64,000 bases of DNA from Campylobacter concisus (lineage in GTDB: Bacteria; Campylobacterota; Campylobacteria; Campylobacterales; Campylobacteraceae): positions 806,001-870,000 of the forward strand of contig NZ_CP049272.1 of the NCBI RefSeq assembly GCF_003048775.2, read 5' to 3'. Positions 56,393 through 64,000 of this stretch are shown here, one piece after another (position 1 is the first letter of the stretch; each line of letters starts with the position of its first letter). Below the pieces are notes generated by a model, which saw nothing but the letters and a program-made list of their open reading frames with translations, searched no databases and was not told where the DNA came from. A program made the position numbers and the translations under genes.

Positions 56393-57393
56393 AATATTAT
56401 CTCTTCTTGCATGATTTCATTCATAATATGATTTGTATTCACTGGATACACCGAAGTCTCCACTAAAAGCTCAGATTGCAGATATTGTAAAAAGGTTGCA
56501 CTTGTTTTTGTATTTTCAAAAACAATTATTTGTTCAATAAAATCACCGCCGTAGAGAGGATTTTCGTAAAATTCTTTTACAGCCTTTACGATGTAATCAA
56601 ACATCTTCATGTCATACCCAAAAATAGCAACCGATCTTTCTACATTTGTAGAAGCTGGCATGTTTAGTTCATAGTTTAGATCTTCAAATTCTTTTGGCTT
56701 ATCATCACTTAAAAAATCATCTAAACTTTTAAAATCATCAAGCGACGTTGCGTCATTTTCTTCTTTAATGATTAAGTTATCAATATCTGTTATATCTTCT
56801 TCTTTTAGGCTTTCAGCTTCCTGATTAGTTTCCTCAATACCAGCCATATTTAAAAAAGTGGATAACTTCATTTGTTTATCTTTAAATATCGCAAGCGTAA
56901 ACGAATGTGCATGGATATAAAGATAAAGTGTAGTTTTTGGAGAAATTCCGCGTTTTAAAAGCTCGTAAAAGAGTAGGGCAATAGGTGAGTAGATGAGATC
57001 CACGCTATCTTGTCCAAATAAATTTTTATATTTTTTTATAGCATTTAAATTTGCATAAATACTCCAGCTATCCTGCATGATAAGGCTTGTAAGATTTTTA
57101 GTATTTATATTAAATTTTTTGTATTCATCAAAGCTAACACTAGGAAGTGCGCCTTGCGAGTCGTCGTTAAAAAAAACTGAGACATATACGCCAAAATATG
57201 CTTTTTCTTGCTCTTCTATGTATTTTATGATTTTCTCATCGATATTATCGATATTTATATCTGTAAATTTAGCGTTTATGGTTTTTAAAAGTTTGCCATT
57301 TCTAAAGACCTGACCGAAGAATATGCACTCATTGCCCTCCAACACGACGCTTAAAAAAAGGTTAGAAAAAAGCTTTTTGACGCTAAAAGACAT
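56389..57393 (-). CDS. PilM-like cytoplasmic protein
   Basis: The 334-aa protein has no membrane helix. Layout and secondary structure resemble the actin-like PilM fold (LFLSVVLEGNECIFFGQVF as first strands), with an acidic linker at residues about 195-245. The ATP-binding motifs of PilM are not clear, so it may not bind nucleotide. In C. jejuni the region beside miaB and nusA has similar hypothetical genes as I recall. Whether this set serves pili, DNA uptake or something else is open. Confidence 0.55.
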   Translation of the reverse strand: MSFSVKKLFSNLFLSVVLEGNECIFFGQVFRNGKLLKTINAKFTDINIDNIDEKIIKYIEEQEKAYFGVYVSVFFNDDSQGALPSVSFDEYKKFNINTKNLTSLIMQDSWSIYANLNAIKKYKNLFGQDSVDLIYSPIALLFYELLKRGISPKTTLYLYIHAHSFTLAIFKDKQMKLSTFLNMAGIEETNQEAESLKEEDITDIDNLIIKEENDATSLDDFKSLDDFLSDDKPKEFEDLNYELNMPASTNVERSVAIFGYDMKMFDYIVKAVKEFYENPLYGGDFIEQIIVFENTKTSATFLQYLQSELLVETSVYPVNTNHIMNEIMQEEIIL

Positions 57394-57453
57394 AAATCTC
57401 CTAAATTTAGTGCATAATTTTCGTTATGGTAGCTAAAAAGGGATTAAATAAGT

Positions 57454-57909
57454 TTAAAACAGCTCGTTTTTAAGCTTAACGAAAATCTCTTTTGTATTTA
57501 AAGCTTCATTTTTTAGCTCACTATCAAGTAAGGCCGAGTTTTTAAGGTCGTCAAAATCCTCTATCATCACATCACACATCATCTTAATGCGTTCACTATC
57601 AGCCTTGCTGATGCTACTTTGGCTCATTTTTTTGATACGCTCAAGATACTCTTTGCCATTTTTTATGTATGAGCTAAATTTGATAGCAGCCTTGCTTTGA
57701 TTTAGCACAGTATTTGCCATTTTGTTATAAATATCTATATCAAGTGCTTTTTGGCTTAAATTTAAAGCCTTTTCATATTCTTTGTTTTCGTATAAAAATT
57801 TTGCTTCAAGGGCGAGTTTGTAGGAGTTGTCGCTATAAAAAAATAGTCCGAATAAAACAATTAGAAAGATGGCTATAAAAATAGATAGTTTATTTTTCAT
57901 AAATTTCAT
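57454..57909 (-). CDS. Membrane-anchored TPR-like protein
   Basis: The 151-aa protein has an N-terminal hydrophobic segment (residues about 8-25), followed by a TPR-like helical pair (ALEAKFLYENKEYEKALNLS QKALDIDIYN, split here). It overlaps the end of the DUF374 gene by 20 bases. An alternative start lies three codons downstream. Function is unknown; it could serve with the PilM/N/O-like genes that follow after 60 bases. Confidence 0.7.
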   Translation of the reverse strand: MKFMKNKLSIFIAIFLIVLFGLFFYSDNSYKLALEAKFLYENKEYEKALNLSQKALDIDIYNKMANTVLNQSKAAIKFSSYIKNGKEYLERIKKMSQSSISKADSERIKMMCDVMIEDFDDLKNSALLDSELKNEALNTKEIFVKLKNELF

Positions 57910-58669
57910 CCAAAATTTCTTTTATCTCGTCTCTTATTTGCGGATTTTTATGCGCATACTTTTTCCACCAAATTTTTAAATTTGCTCTAAAGTCCTCTTG
58001 GTTTTGCTCCACGCTCTTACCACCGTCGTTTTGCGAGGCCTGCCAAAGCTCGTTTTGTATCTTCTCTTTTGCCTCTTTTTGATCTAAATTTGCCACGCTA
58101 AAAGGGGCTGAGAGGCTAAAATTTATAGTTGAAAATGGCTTTGGAAGTATCATCTTATCCCAGCTTTTAAACTCCCAAAACGAGCTTGTTTCAAAATTTA
58201 GAGCATAAATTTCACAAGATGACTTTTGTGCGATCACAGCAGCTCCGTCTGCCACGCTGTGCCTTGGTCCTCTTGGACCATCTGGCGTGATGATGACGTC
58301 GTGGCCTTGCTTTATCTCTCTTAGAGCTTCTATCAGTGCTCTTGCGCCACCTTTTGAGCTGCTGCCTCTAATGGTGCCGATGCCAAAAAATTTGATTATT
58401 CTAGTGATTAGCTCGCCATCCTTGTGGTCGCTGATTATCACCTTACCTTGTTTTCTATTTTGTCTGCTCCACCAGCGTCTATAGGCAAAGCTCATAAAGC
58501 TAAGTCTGCCATGCCAAAAGACTACGACGCAGCCATTTTGTGGTAAGAAATTTGGAGTGTAGCTCTTTTTGCAGGTTAGAAAAATGAGCCACATCAAAAT
58601 GTAGATGAAAAAGACGCCAATGCTTAGGGCGACCTTTTCAAAGACGTTTTTAAATTTGCAGCTCGCCAT
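57890..58669 (-). CDS. DUF374 lysophospholipid acyltransferase-like protein
   Basis: From the ATG at 58669 the protein has 259 residues. A membrane helix lies near residues 8-30. [17 protein letters not shown] and [17 protein letters not shown], followed by [20 protein letters not shown], are the DUF374 acyltransferase marks (His motif and DGPRGP). The family is related to LPLAT acyltransferases such as LpxL/HtrB. Start sites further upstream (58741) would overlap miaB by 90 bases and add 24 residues of a different character, so 58669 is preferred. Confidence 0.82.
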   Translation of the reverse strand: MASCKFKNVFEKVALSIGVFFIYILMWLIFLTCKKSYTPNFLPQNGCVVVFWHGRLSFMSFAYRRWWSRQNRKQGKVIISDHKDGELITRIIKFFGIGTIRGSSSKGGARALIEALREIKQGHDVIITPDGPRGPRHSVADGAAVIAQKSSCEIYALNFETSSFWEFKSWDKMILPKPFSTINFSLSAPFSVANLDQKEAKEKIQNELWQASQNDGGKSVEQNQEDFRANLKIWWKKYAHKNPQIRDEIKEILDEIYEK

Positions 58670-59951
58670 ACAAAACCATTCGTTTTGGGTTTGTGATCTT
58701 GATTTTTTGTGTAGTGCCAAGAAGCTCTTCGCTTCCATCAACTTGAATTAAAAAGTTATTAAAGCTTCGCCCAGCAACGCCGCCGTTTGCTCTTAGCTCT
58801 TCAAAATATACATCAAAAATTTTATCTTTTTGTGCCGCCACGATCTCGTCTAAAATTTTATTGTGGCGATTTTGTAGGCGAGTAAGCCTTTCTGAAGCGG
58901 TTTTATCATCTATTTGATTTGTGAAAGTAGCTGCCTTTGTGAGCGGACGTGGCGAATACTTAAAACTAAAAATTTGCTCAAATCTAACTTGCTCAAGCAC
59001 GTCCATCGTATCTTCAAACTCGCTATCACTCTCGCCTGGAAATGCAACAATGATATCAGTTGAGATGCTTACATCTGGGCACATCTTTCTAAGTCTTAAT
59101 GCGCGGTCTAAAAACCACTCTTTTGTATATCCGCGCTTCATTTCGCGTAAGACTTTGGTGTTTCCGCTTTGAAGTGGCATGTGCATTGACTTGCAAATTT
59201 TTGGGTTATTAGTGAAAATTTCAAGAAATTTATCATCCATATGAAGTGGGTGTGGGCTTGTAAATCTTATCCTTTCAACGCCCTCTATCTCGCTTATCTT
59301 TACTAGCAGGTCGCTAAAATCAATATTTTCTTGCATGCCAGAAAATCTTTTGCCGTAGTTATTGACATTTTGCCCTAGTAAAAATATCTCTTTTGCACCG
59401 CTTTTTGCGGCCTTTTCTACCTCTTTTAAGATAAGGCTTGAAGGAATAGAAATTTCATCTCCTCTGGTGTGCGGGACGATGCAGTAGGTGCACTTTTTAT
59501 CACAGCCGATCGAGATGTTTATGTGGCTTTTGTATGGCGAGCCTCTAAATTCGCCAAATGCGTATTCACTCTCGTCGTGGTTGATATCGGTTGAGATAAA
59601 TTTAGGTGTATTTACAGCTTTTGTGATCTTGCTAACATTTCTTGCGCCAAGGACAAAGTCAACGTAAGGTGCGCGCTTAAAAATTTCGCTACCCAAATGG
59701 CTTGCAGTGCAACCGCAAACGCCTATTTTAGCTCCTCTTTTTTTGGCTTTTTCAAATGCGCCGACTTCACTAAAGAGCTTATGAACCGGTTTTTCACGAA
59801 CCGAGCAAGTATTTATAAGGATTAAATCAGCTTCTTCGATATTTTGTGTTAAGGAGTAGTCTTCTTTTTGTGATAGCTCGGCTATGATATGCTCGCTGTC
59901 ACGAACATTCATAGCACAGCCTAAAGTTTGGATAAAGAGTTTTTTACTCAT
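58650..59951 (-). CDS. miaB: tRNA-2-methylthio-N6-dimethylallyladenosine synthase
   Basis: The 433-aa radical SAM methylthiotransferase modifies A37 of tRNAs that read codons starting with U. The N-terminal [26 protein letters not shown] and the [18 protein letters not shown] cluster motif, and the [20 protein letters not shown] motif, mark MiaB. A C-terminal TRAM domain is present. It starts one base into the end of the HP0268-family gene and is followed by the DUF374 gene with an overlap. Confidence 0.97.
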   Translation of the reverse strand: MSKKLFIQTLGCAMNVRDSEHIIAELSQKEDYSLTQNIEEADLILINTCSVREKPVHKLFSEVGAFEKAKKRGAKIGVCGCTASHLGSEIFKRAPYVDFVLGARNVSKITKAVNTPKFISTDINHDESEYAFGEFRGSPYKSHINISIGCDKKCTYCIVPHTRGDEISIPSSLILKEVEKAAKSGAKEIFLLGQNVNNYGKRFSGMQENIDFSDLLVKISEIEGVERIRFTSPHPLHMDDKFLEIFTNNPKICKSMHMPLQSGNTKVLREMKRGYTKEWFLDRALRLRKMCPDVSISTDIIVAFPGESDSEFEDTMDVLEQVRFEQIFSFKYSPRPLTKAATFTNQIDDKTASERLTRLQNRHNKILDEIVAAQKDKIFDVYFEELRANGGVAGRSFNNFLIQVDGSEELLGTTQKIKITNPKRMVLYGELQI

Positions 59952-60193
59952 TAAAGTATATGCACTTCATACATGTAGTCGCTATCATCAAGTCCGTATT
60001 TTACGGTTCTGTGATAGACGCTTAGCCCTTTTTCTTCAAAATGCTCTACTAGGGCGATTAGTTGTTTGTGTGTGTTTTCTTTATCAAAATAGAAAATTTT
60101 CTGACCCTCTTTTTCGACAGCTGCCTCTATTTTTTCTAGTGAAATCGTTTTTGGCTTTGCGTCTAATTCGGCTCTTGCAAGTTTTAGCTCCAT
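59951..60193 (-). CDS. HP0268-family small protein
   Basis: The 80-aa protein begins [20 protein letters not shown] and ends [17 protein letters not shown], matching HP0268 of H. pylori in size and outline; HP0268 has been reported to have nicking nuclease activity. AAGGA lies 7 bases before the ATG at 60193. An earlier ATG at 60208 is less likely. Its stop overlaps the miaB start by one base. Confidence 0.8.
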   Translation of the reverse strand: MELKLARAELDAKPKTISLEKIEAAVEKEGQKIFYFDKENTHKQLIALVEHFEEKGLSVYHRTVKYGLDDSDYMYEVHIL

Positions 60194-60365
60194 TTTTAAT
60201 CCTTTCAAAATCTTAAATTTTAATCGGTCAATATATCCAAAACATCATAAAAAAAGGATTAAATAAAAGTTGATAATAAGCTTAAAGTTATTAAAAGTAT
60301 GGCTTATGTATAATTTCAAAACCTCACGAAAAATCCCCGAAATTTATCGTTACAATGGAGAAAAA

Positions 60366-61469
60366 ATGGAAAGAATTTCAGATATCATCGAGTCAATTGC
60401 AAATGAGAAAAATTTAGAGATAGAAGATGTAAAAGAGCGTGTCATAAGAGCTTTGATAAACACTGCAAAAAGAGTTTATGGCGAAAATTATGAGTATGAC
60501 GTGAGTATCGATGCAAATAAAAATTTAAAGCTTTATCAAAAAATTTCAATCGTAGCAAACGACGATGAGAGACTTGCTGAAGACAATGAACACTTTTTAA
60601 GCTTAAAAGAGGCTAAAAAGATAGATAGCGGCGTAGAGATCGGCGATGAGCTCACTTACGAACTAAGCCTTGATAACCTTGGCAGAACCGCCGCCCAAAC
60701 GCTTCACAAGGAGCTTGAGTATCACATCCAGCGTCTAGTCGAAGAGAAAATTTTACAAAAATATAATGAGATGAGTGGTCACATGGTCTTTGGTCCGGTT
60801 GTTAGAGTCGATAACGATGAAAACACTTTTATCGAGATAGATGAGCTTCGTGCCATCTTACCACGCAAAAACCGCATAAAAGGCGAGAAATTTAAAGTGG
60901 GCGACGTGGTAAAAGCAGTCATTAGAAAAGTTTTTACAGATAAAAATTTAGGTATAAAGGTCGAGCTTTCAAGGACTTCACCTAAATTTCTTGAAGCGCT
61001 GCTAAATTCAGAAGTGCCAGAGATAAAAGACGGTGGTATCATCATACAAGGAAGCGCTAGGATCCCTGGTGAAAGGGCTAAAGTAGCGCTCATCTCAACT
61101 ACTCCAAACATCGATCCAGTTGGCGCAACGGTCGGTACAAAGGGTGTTAGGATAAATGCCGTAAGCAAAGAGCTTCATGGTGAGAGTATCGACGCAATCG
61201 AATACACCACAGAGCCAGCGATCTTGGTGGCTCGCGCTATGGCGCCTGCGATCATCACATCTGTAAAGATCGAAGAAAATAAGGCAATCGTAACGCTTGC
61301 AAGCGAGCAAAAGAGCAAAGCTATCGGCAAAAACGGCATAAATATCCGCCTGGCAAGCATGCTAACTGGCTATGAGATCGAGCTAAATGAACTTGGCTCA
61401 AAAACTAGTAGCAATGCAGAAAATAATGAGCCAATCAAAGACTTAAAAGCACTTTTTGGCGATAACTAA
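60366..61469 (+). CDS. nusA: Transcription termination/antitermination factor NusA
   Basis: From the ATG at 60366 the protein has 367 residues. Domains in order: N-terminal RNA polymerase-binding domain, S1 domain (VVRVDNDENTFIEIDELRAI... GDVVKAVI), KH1 with DPVGATVGTKGVRINAVSKE, and KH2 with SKAIGKNGINIRLASMLTGY. The acidic C-terminal repeats of E. coli NusA are absent. GGAG lies 6 bases before the ATG. An upstream in-frame ATG at 60270 adds 32 residues without family match. Its stop overlaps the GNAT gene start (TAATG). Confidence 0.96.
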   Translation: MERISDIIESIANEKNLEIEDVKERVIRALINTAKRVYGENYEYDVSIDANKNLKLYQKISIVANDDERLAEDNEHFLSLKEAKKIDSGVEIGDELTYELSLDNLGRTAAQTLHKELEYHIQRLVEEKILQKYNEMSGHMVFGPVVRVDNDENTFIEIDELRAILPRKNRIKGEKFKVGDVVKAVIRKVFTDKNLGIKVELSRTSPKFLEALLNSEVPEIKDGGIIIQGSARIPGERAKVALISTTPNIDPVGATVGTKGVRINAVSKELHGESIDAIEYTTEPAILVARAMAPAIITSVKIEENKAIVTLASEQKSKAIGKNGINIRLASMLTGYEIELNELGSKTSSNAENNEPIKDLKALFGDN

Positions 61470-61948
61470 TGAAATTTCAAATAAGAAAAGCGACTAGAGC
61501 CGATATAGATGTAATTTGCGAGCTTGTAAGAGAGCTTGCTAGTTATGAGAATTTGAGCGATCAAGTCACTTTTACAAATGAAATTTTTGCAGACTCCATC
61601 TTTAATAAAAAACACGCAAAAGCCCTTATCTGCGAGAGTGAGGGCAGGGTGATAGGATATGCTATCTATTTTTATACATTTTCTACATTTTTGGGGCTTG
61701 GTGGGATCTATCTTGAGGACATTTATGTCAAAAAAGAGTTTAGAAATCAAGGTATCGGCAAGGCATTTTTTAAATTTTTAGCTCAAATTTGCAAGGATGA
61801 AAATTTAAAAAGGCTTGAGTGGTGCTGCCTAAACTGGAATGAGCCAAGTATTAAATTTTATGAAAGCTTGGGTGCTAAAAATCAATCTCTTGAGTGGAGA
61901 AACTACCGCTTGGACGGTGAAAATTTAGAAAAACTTTTAAATTTATAG
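61469..61948 (+). CDS. GNAT-family N-acetyltransferase
   Basis: The 159-aa protein has the GNAT fold with the acetyl-CoA loop in YVKKEFRNQGIGKAFFKFL (RxxGxG) and LEWCCLNWNEPSIKFYESLG (conserved WN and NxxS block). The substrate cannot be read; the overall outline resembles spermidine/diamine acetyltransferases. Its ATG overlaps the nusA stop by one base. Confidence 0.88.
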   Translation: MKFQIRKATRADIDVICELVRELASYENLSDQVTFTNEIFADSIFNKKHAKALICESEGRVIGYAIYFYTFSTFLGLGGIYLEDIYVKKEFRNQGIGKAFFKFLAQICKDENLKRLEWCCLNWNEPSIKFYESLGAKNQSLEWRNYRLDGENLEKLLNL

Positions 61949-61996
61949 TTTTTAATAAAAGCTCAAATTTGCTTTGAAATTTGAGCTTGTGGGTGA

Positions 61997-62449
61997 TTAA
62001 AATTTATATGTATATCCCATGTAAATACCAACGTTTGTCTCTTTTATTTTTGCATTATCATATTTTGCTATAGAGCAACATTTTGTTCTATCGGCTTTTA
62101 AACCAAATTCAACTGCATTGTTTTCGTTGATAGAGTATTCAGCACCAATTCTTGCACCTAGCATCCAGCCATTTGTATTAGCTTTTTCCGAGCCATCATG
62201 AGTGTCAAATACATCCATTTTAAGCTTTGAGTAGCCAGTGTAGCCACCAAGAATTAATTTAAGATCTTTTGCTACGCTTGGAGTGTAGTCTGCTCCAACT
62301 ATAAATTTGTGTGTTTTCCATTTTACTACTGTGCCGCCTTCATCGCCAAGTGACTTTTTGGCTTGAAAGTCGTAAATGTAAGCTCCATAAACTCTAAAAC
62401 TATCAAAATCATAGCCAGCTTTTAGTCCAAAATTTGATGAGCTTATCAA
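61997..62449 (-). pseudogene. Outer-membrane beta-barrel protein fragment
   Basis: The 150 residues consist of amphipathic beta strands (FGLKAGYDFDSFRVYGAYIYD, split here, to NVGIYMGYTYKF) and end in aromatic Phe, as outer-membrane barrels do. There is no signal peptide and no strand set for a full barrel, and the first residues (ISSSNFGLK) read like the middle of a protein. The 5' part is therefore lost. The bases just upstream (62450-62505) hold two AGCGAGATG copies in direct order, perhaps at a deletion joint. Confidence 0.7.
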
Positions 62450-62538
62450 ACAGAGCGAGATGCTTGTAGGCGGGATATGTTATATAAAATTTAAAGCGAG
62501 ATGATATAAGTTTTTAAAAGGTGGTTAACCACCTTTTG

Positions 62539-63009
62539 TTATTTTATTGCAATTATTTTTGTATCTTTTTGTTTAAGTTCTAGACTACCATCTACATTAC
62601 ATCTTGGATTTAAAGTTTCTAGAGTTGCCAAAACTTCTGTTTTATTACCTTCGCTTATGTCATCATATTTTTTTAAGATATACATATGTAGTATATTTTT
62701 AGGTATACTACCTTTTGGCATACTAAAAGCCACGGCTTTTACGTTAAATTTTCTAGATCAACCTTCGTATCTTTATCGACTATCAGATAACCTTTAATAC
62801 CATCTTCTTTTAATTCATTTTTCTTGGTCTCTATATTATATTCCTAGTCAAAATTTACCCTTTTATAAACCCTTACTTCGCCTTTAAAATGTTTGATACT
62901 ACCCATATCAGCTTTACAAATTTTAGCCAAAGTAGTTGGCTCACCACATCCAGTTAGAGCAAAAGTAAGTGTTGCTGTAATGACTGAAAAAAACGACTTT
63001 TGTTTTCAT
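62539..63009 (-). pseudogene. Decayed lipoprotein gene
   Basis: The ATG at 63009 begins KTKVVF with a T7 run that puts the rest out of frame; removing one T gives a lipoprotein signal peptide with lipobox ALTGC. This second frame reads CGEPTTLAKICKADMGSIKH, then a TAG stop at about residue 52 and continues to DKDTKVDLENL, where another shift leads into the frame VKAVAFSMPKGSIPKNIL, which ends at 62539. Three lesions thus break one gene of about 155 codons. The product was probably a periplasmic lipoprotein of unknown role. Confidence 0.75.
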
Positions 63010-63160
63010 ATTTTTCCTTTTTGTAAAAGTTAGAAATTCGGATTTTACAAAAAAATAAAACTGAAAAAATTAAACTAATAAATTTATGAAATATTTTTTG
63101 ATAAATTTGGTGTAAAAAAGAAATTTGAGCTCAAAGCAAGTGCTTCAAGCTCAGTTAATT

Positions 63161-64000
63161 TTACTCGTTTAGGATAGAGAGAAGCTCTTTGTTATCTTTT
63201 GTTTTTAGCATTTTTGCGTATAAGAATTTAAGCGCTTCGACATCGTCCATTGTCGCGATCGCAGAGCGAATAGCCCAAATTTTTTGAAGCTCATCAGGTT
63301 TTTGAAGTAGCTCTTCTTTTCTGGTGCCTGATTTTAGCACGTTGATAGCTGGGTAAATTCTGCGGTCTGAGATGTTACGGTCAAGCACGATCTCGCTGTT
63401 TCCAGTGCCTTTAAACTCTTCAAATATAACTTCGTCCATACGTGAGCCAGTGTCGATAAGAGCGGTTGCGATGATGGTTAGAGAGCCGCCGTGCTCTATG
63501 TTTCTAGCTGCACCAAAGAAGCGTTTTGGTTTGTGAAGCGCGTTTGCATCCACGCCGCCTGTTAGCACCTTGCCACTTGGCGGGGTTACTGTGTTGTAGG
63601 CGCGTGCTAGACGGGTTATACTATCAAGCAAGATGATGACATCTTTACCCATCTCAACTAGACGTTTTGCCTTTTCGATGACTAGCTCTGCTACGCGGAC
63701 GTGGTTAAGCGCTGGCAGGTCAAATGTCGAGCTAAATACCTCGCCTTTTACGCAGCGCTGCATGTCTGTAACTTCTTCTGGTCTCTCATCTACCAAAAGC
63801 ACCATTAGTTGGGCTTCTGGGTGATTTTTAGCGATGCCGTGAGCTAGCTCTTTCATAAGCTCAGTTTTACCACTTCTTGGAGGTGCGACGATGAGGCCAC
63901 GCTGACCCTTGCCAATAGGCGTGAAAAGATCAAGCACACGGCCAGTTAGCTTCATCGGATCATACTCTAAATTTAGCTTTTCAGTTGGAAAAAGCGGGGT
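63161..64000 (-). CDS. rho: Transcription termination factor Rho, C-terminal part
   Basis: The visible 279 residues form the ATPase domain of Rho; the gene continues beyond the window at 64000. The P-loop [14 protein letters not shown], the Q-loop region [20 protein letters not shown]-like [20 protein letters not shown], the Walker B segment [16 protein letters not shown] and the Arg finger region [20 protein letters not shown] are visible. The C-terminus ends normally with [12 protein letters not shown]. It is separated from the decayed lipoprotein gene by about 150 bases of A+T-rich DNA. Confidence 0.97.
   Translation of the reverse strand, partial: TPLFPTEKLNLEYDPMKLTGRVLDLFTPIGKGQRGLIVAPPRSGKTELMKELAHGIAKNHPEAQLMVLLVDERPEEVTDMQRCVKGEVFSSTFDLPALNHVRVAELVIEKAKRLVEMGKDVIILLDSITRLARAYNTVTPPSGKVLTGGVDANALHKPKRFFGAARNIEHGGSLTIIATALIDTGSRMDEVIFEEFKGTGNSEIVLDRNISDRRIYPAINVLKSGTRKEELLQKPDELQKIWAIRSAIATMDDVEALKFLYAKMLKTKDNKELLSILNE

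Overview
The window looks like chromosome of an epsilonproteobacterium (Campylobacterota), most probably a Campylobacter of the C. concisus group. This assignment rests on gene content, gene order and A+T-rich codon use judged from memory; no search was run. The supporting signs are a futalosine-type menaquinone decarboxylase, an HP0268-family small protein, a PgbA-type exported protein, FlgP/FlgQ/FlgR beside gyrA and asd (the order known in C. jejuni), miaB beside an HP0268 homologue and nusA (also as in C. jejuni), and Campylobacter-like promoters with a TTTTGGCTAWAAT core and weak -35 regions.

Layout. 1-5.0 kb: a rightward block with the end of a polyprenyl synthase gene, hemA, proS, fxsA, hemC and an Imm10-like orphan. 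5.3-7.2 kb: a UbiD-family decarboxylase. 7.3-12.7 kb: leftward ppk, a Nudix hydrolase, mgtE and an M23 peptidase, with a 26-codon membrane-peptide ORF between ppk and the Nudix gene. 12.8-14.4 kb: a PgbA-like protein and a YihY/BrkB protein. 14.4-21.0 kb: leftward genes including a phosphatase, an aldehyde dehydrogenase, a two-component system joined to a Met-rich exported repeat protein, and an AEC carrier. 21.1-24.3 kb: a large EF-hand-like protein of unknown role, tRNA-Leu, hup and yaaA. 24.4-29.0 kb: flgL behind a sigma-54 promoter, then ftsK, which appears to start at ATT. 29.0-29.9 kb: tRNA-Gln, initiator tRNA-Met and a tyrosine-recombinase relic. 29.9-34.2 kb: a cytochrome c and the complete ADP-heptose set gmhB-hldD-hldE-gmhA. 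34.2-40.6 kb: gyrA, flgP, flgQ, flgR, asd and a UPF0114 gene. 40.6-49.3 kb: housekeeping genes (hemE, a radical SAM gene, a pyridoxal kinase, prs, tilS, rimO, panC, prfB). 49.3-55.3 kb: an accessory-looking envelope and stress region with three Sel1-repeat lipoproteins, an RclA-like flavoprotein, and an MBOAT/SGNH acyltransferase pair whose MBOAT gene is switched off by a G9 tract. 55.3-61.9 kb: three PilM/N/O-like genes, a DUF374 acyltransferase, miaB, an HP0268 homologue, nusA and a GNAT gene. 62.0-63.0 kb: two decayed envelope genes. 63.2-64.0 kb: rho, cut by the window edge.

How the genes connect. hemA, hemC and hemE belong to one tetrapyrrole pathway but lie in separate transcription units. 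flgL (sigma-54 promoter), flgP, flgQ and flgR (a sigma-54 activator) form a flagellar theme. The four heptose genes make the LOS core precursor. The most noteworthy points are the phase-variable acyltransferase, the Met-rich protein with its two-component system, the probable leaderless gmhB transcript, the ATT start of ftsK, the short FlgR without a DNA-binding domain, and the 26-aa ORF. No CRISPR array, rRNA operon or intact insertion sequence was seen.
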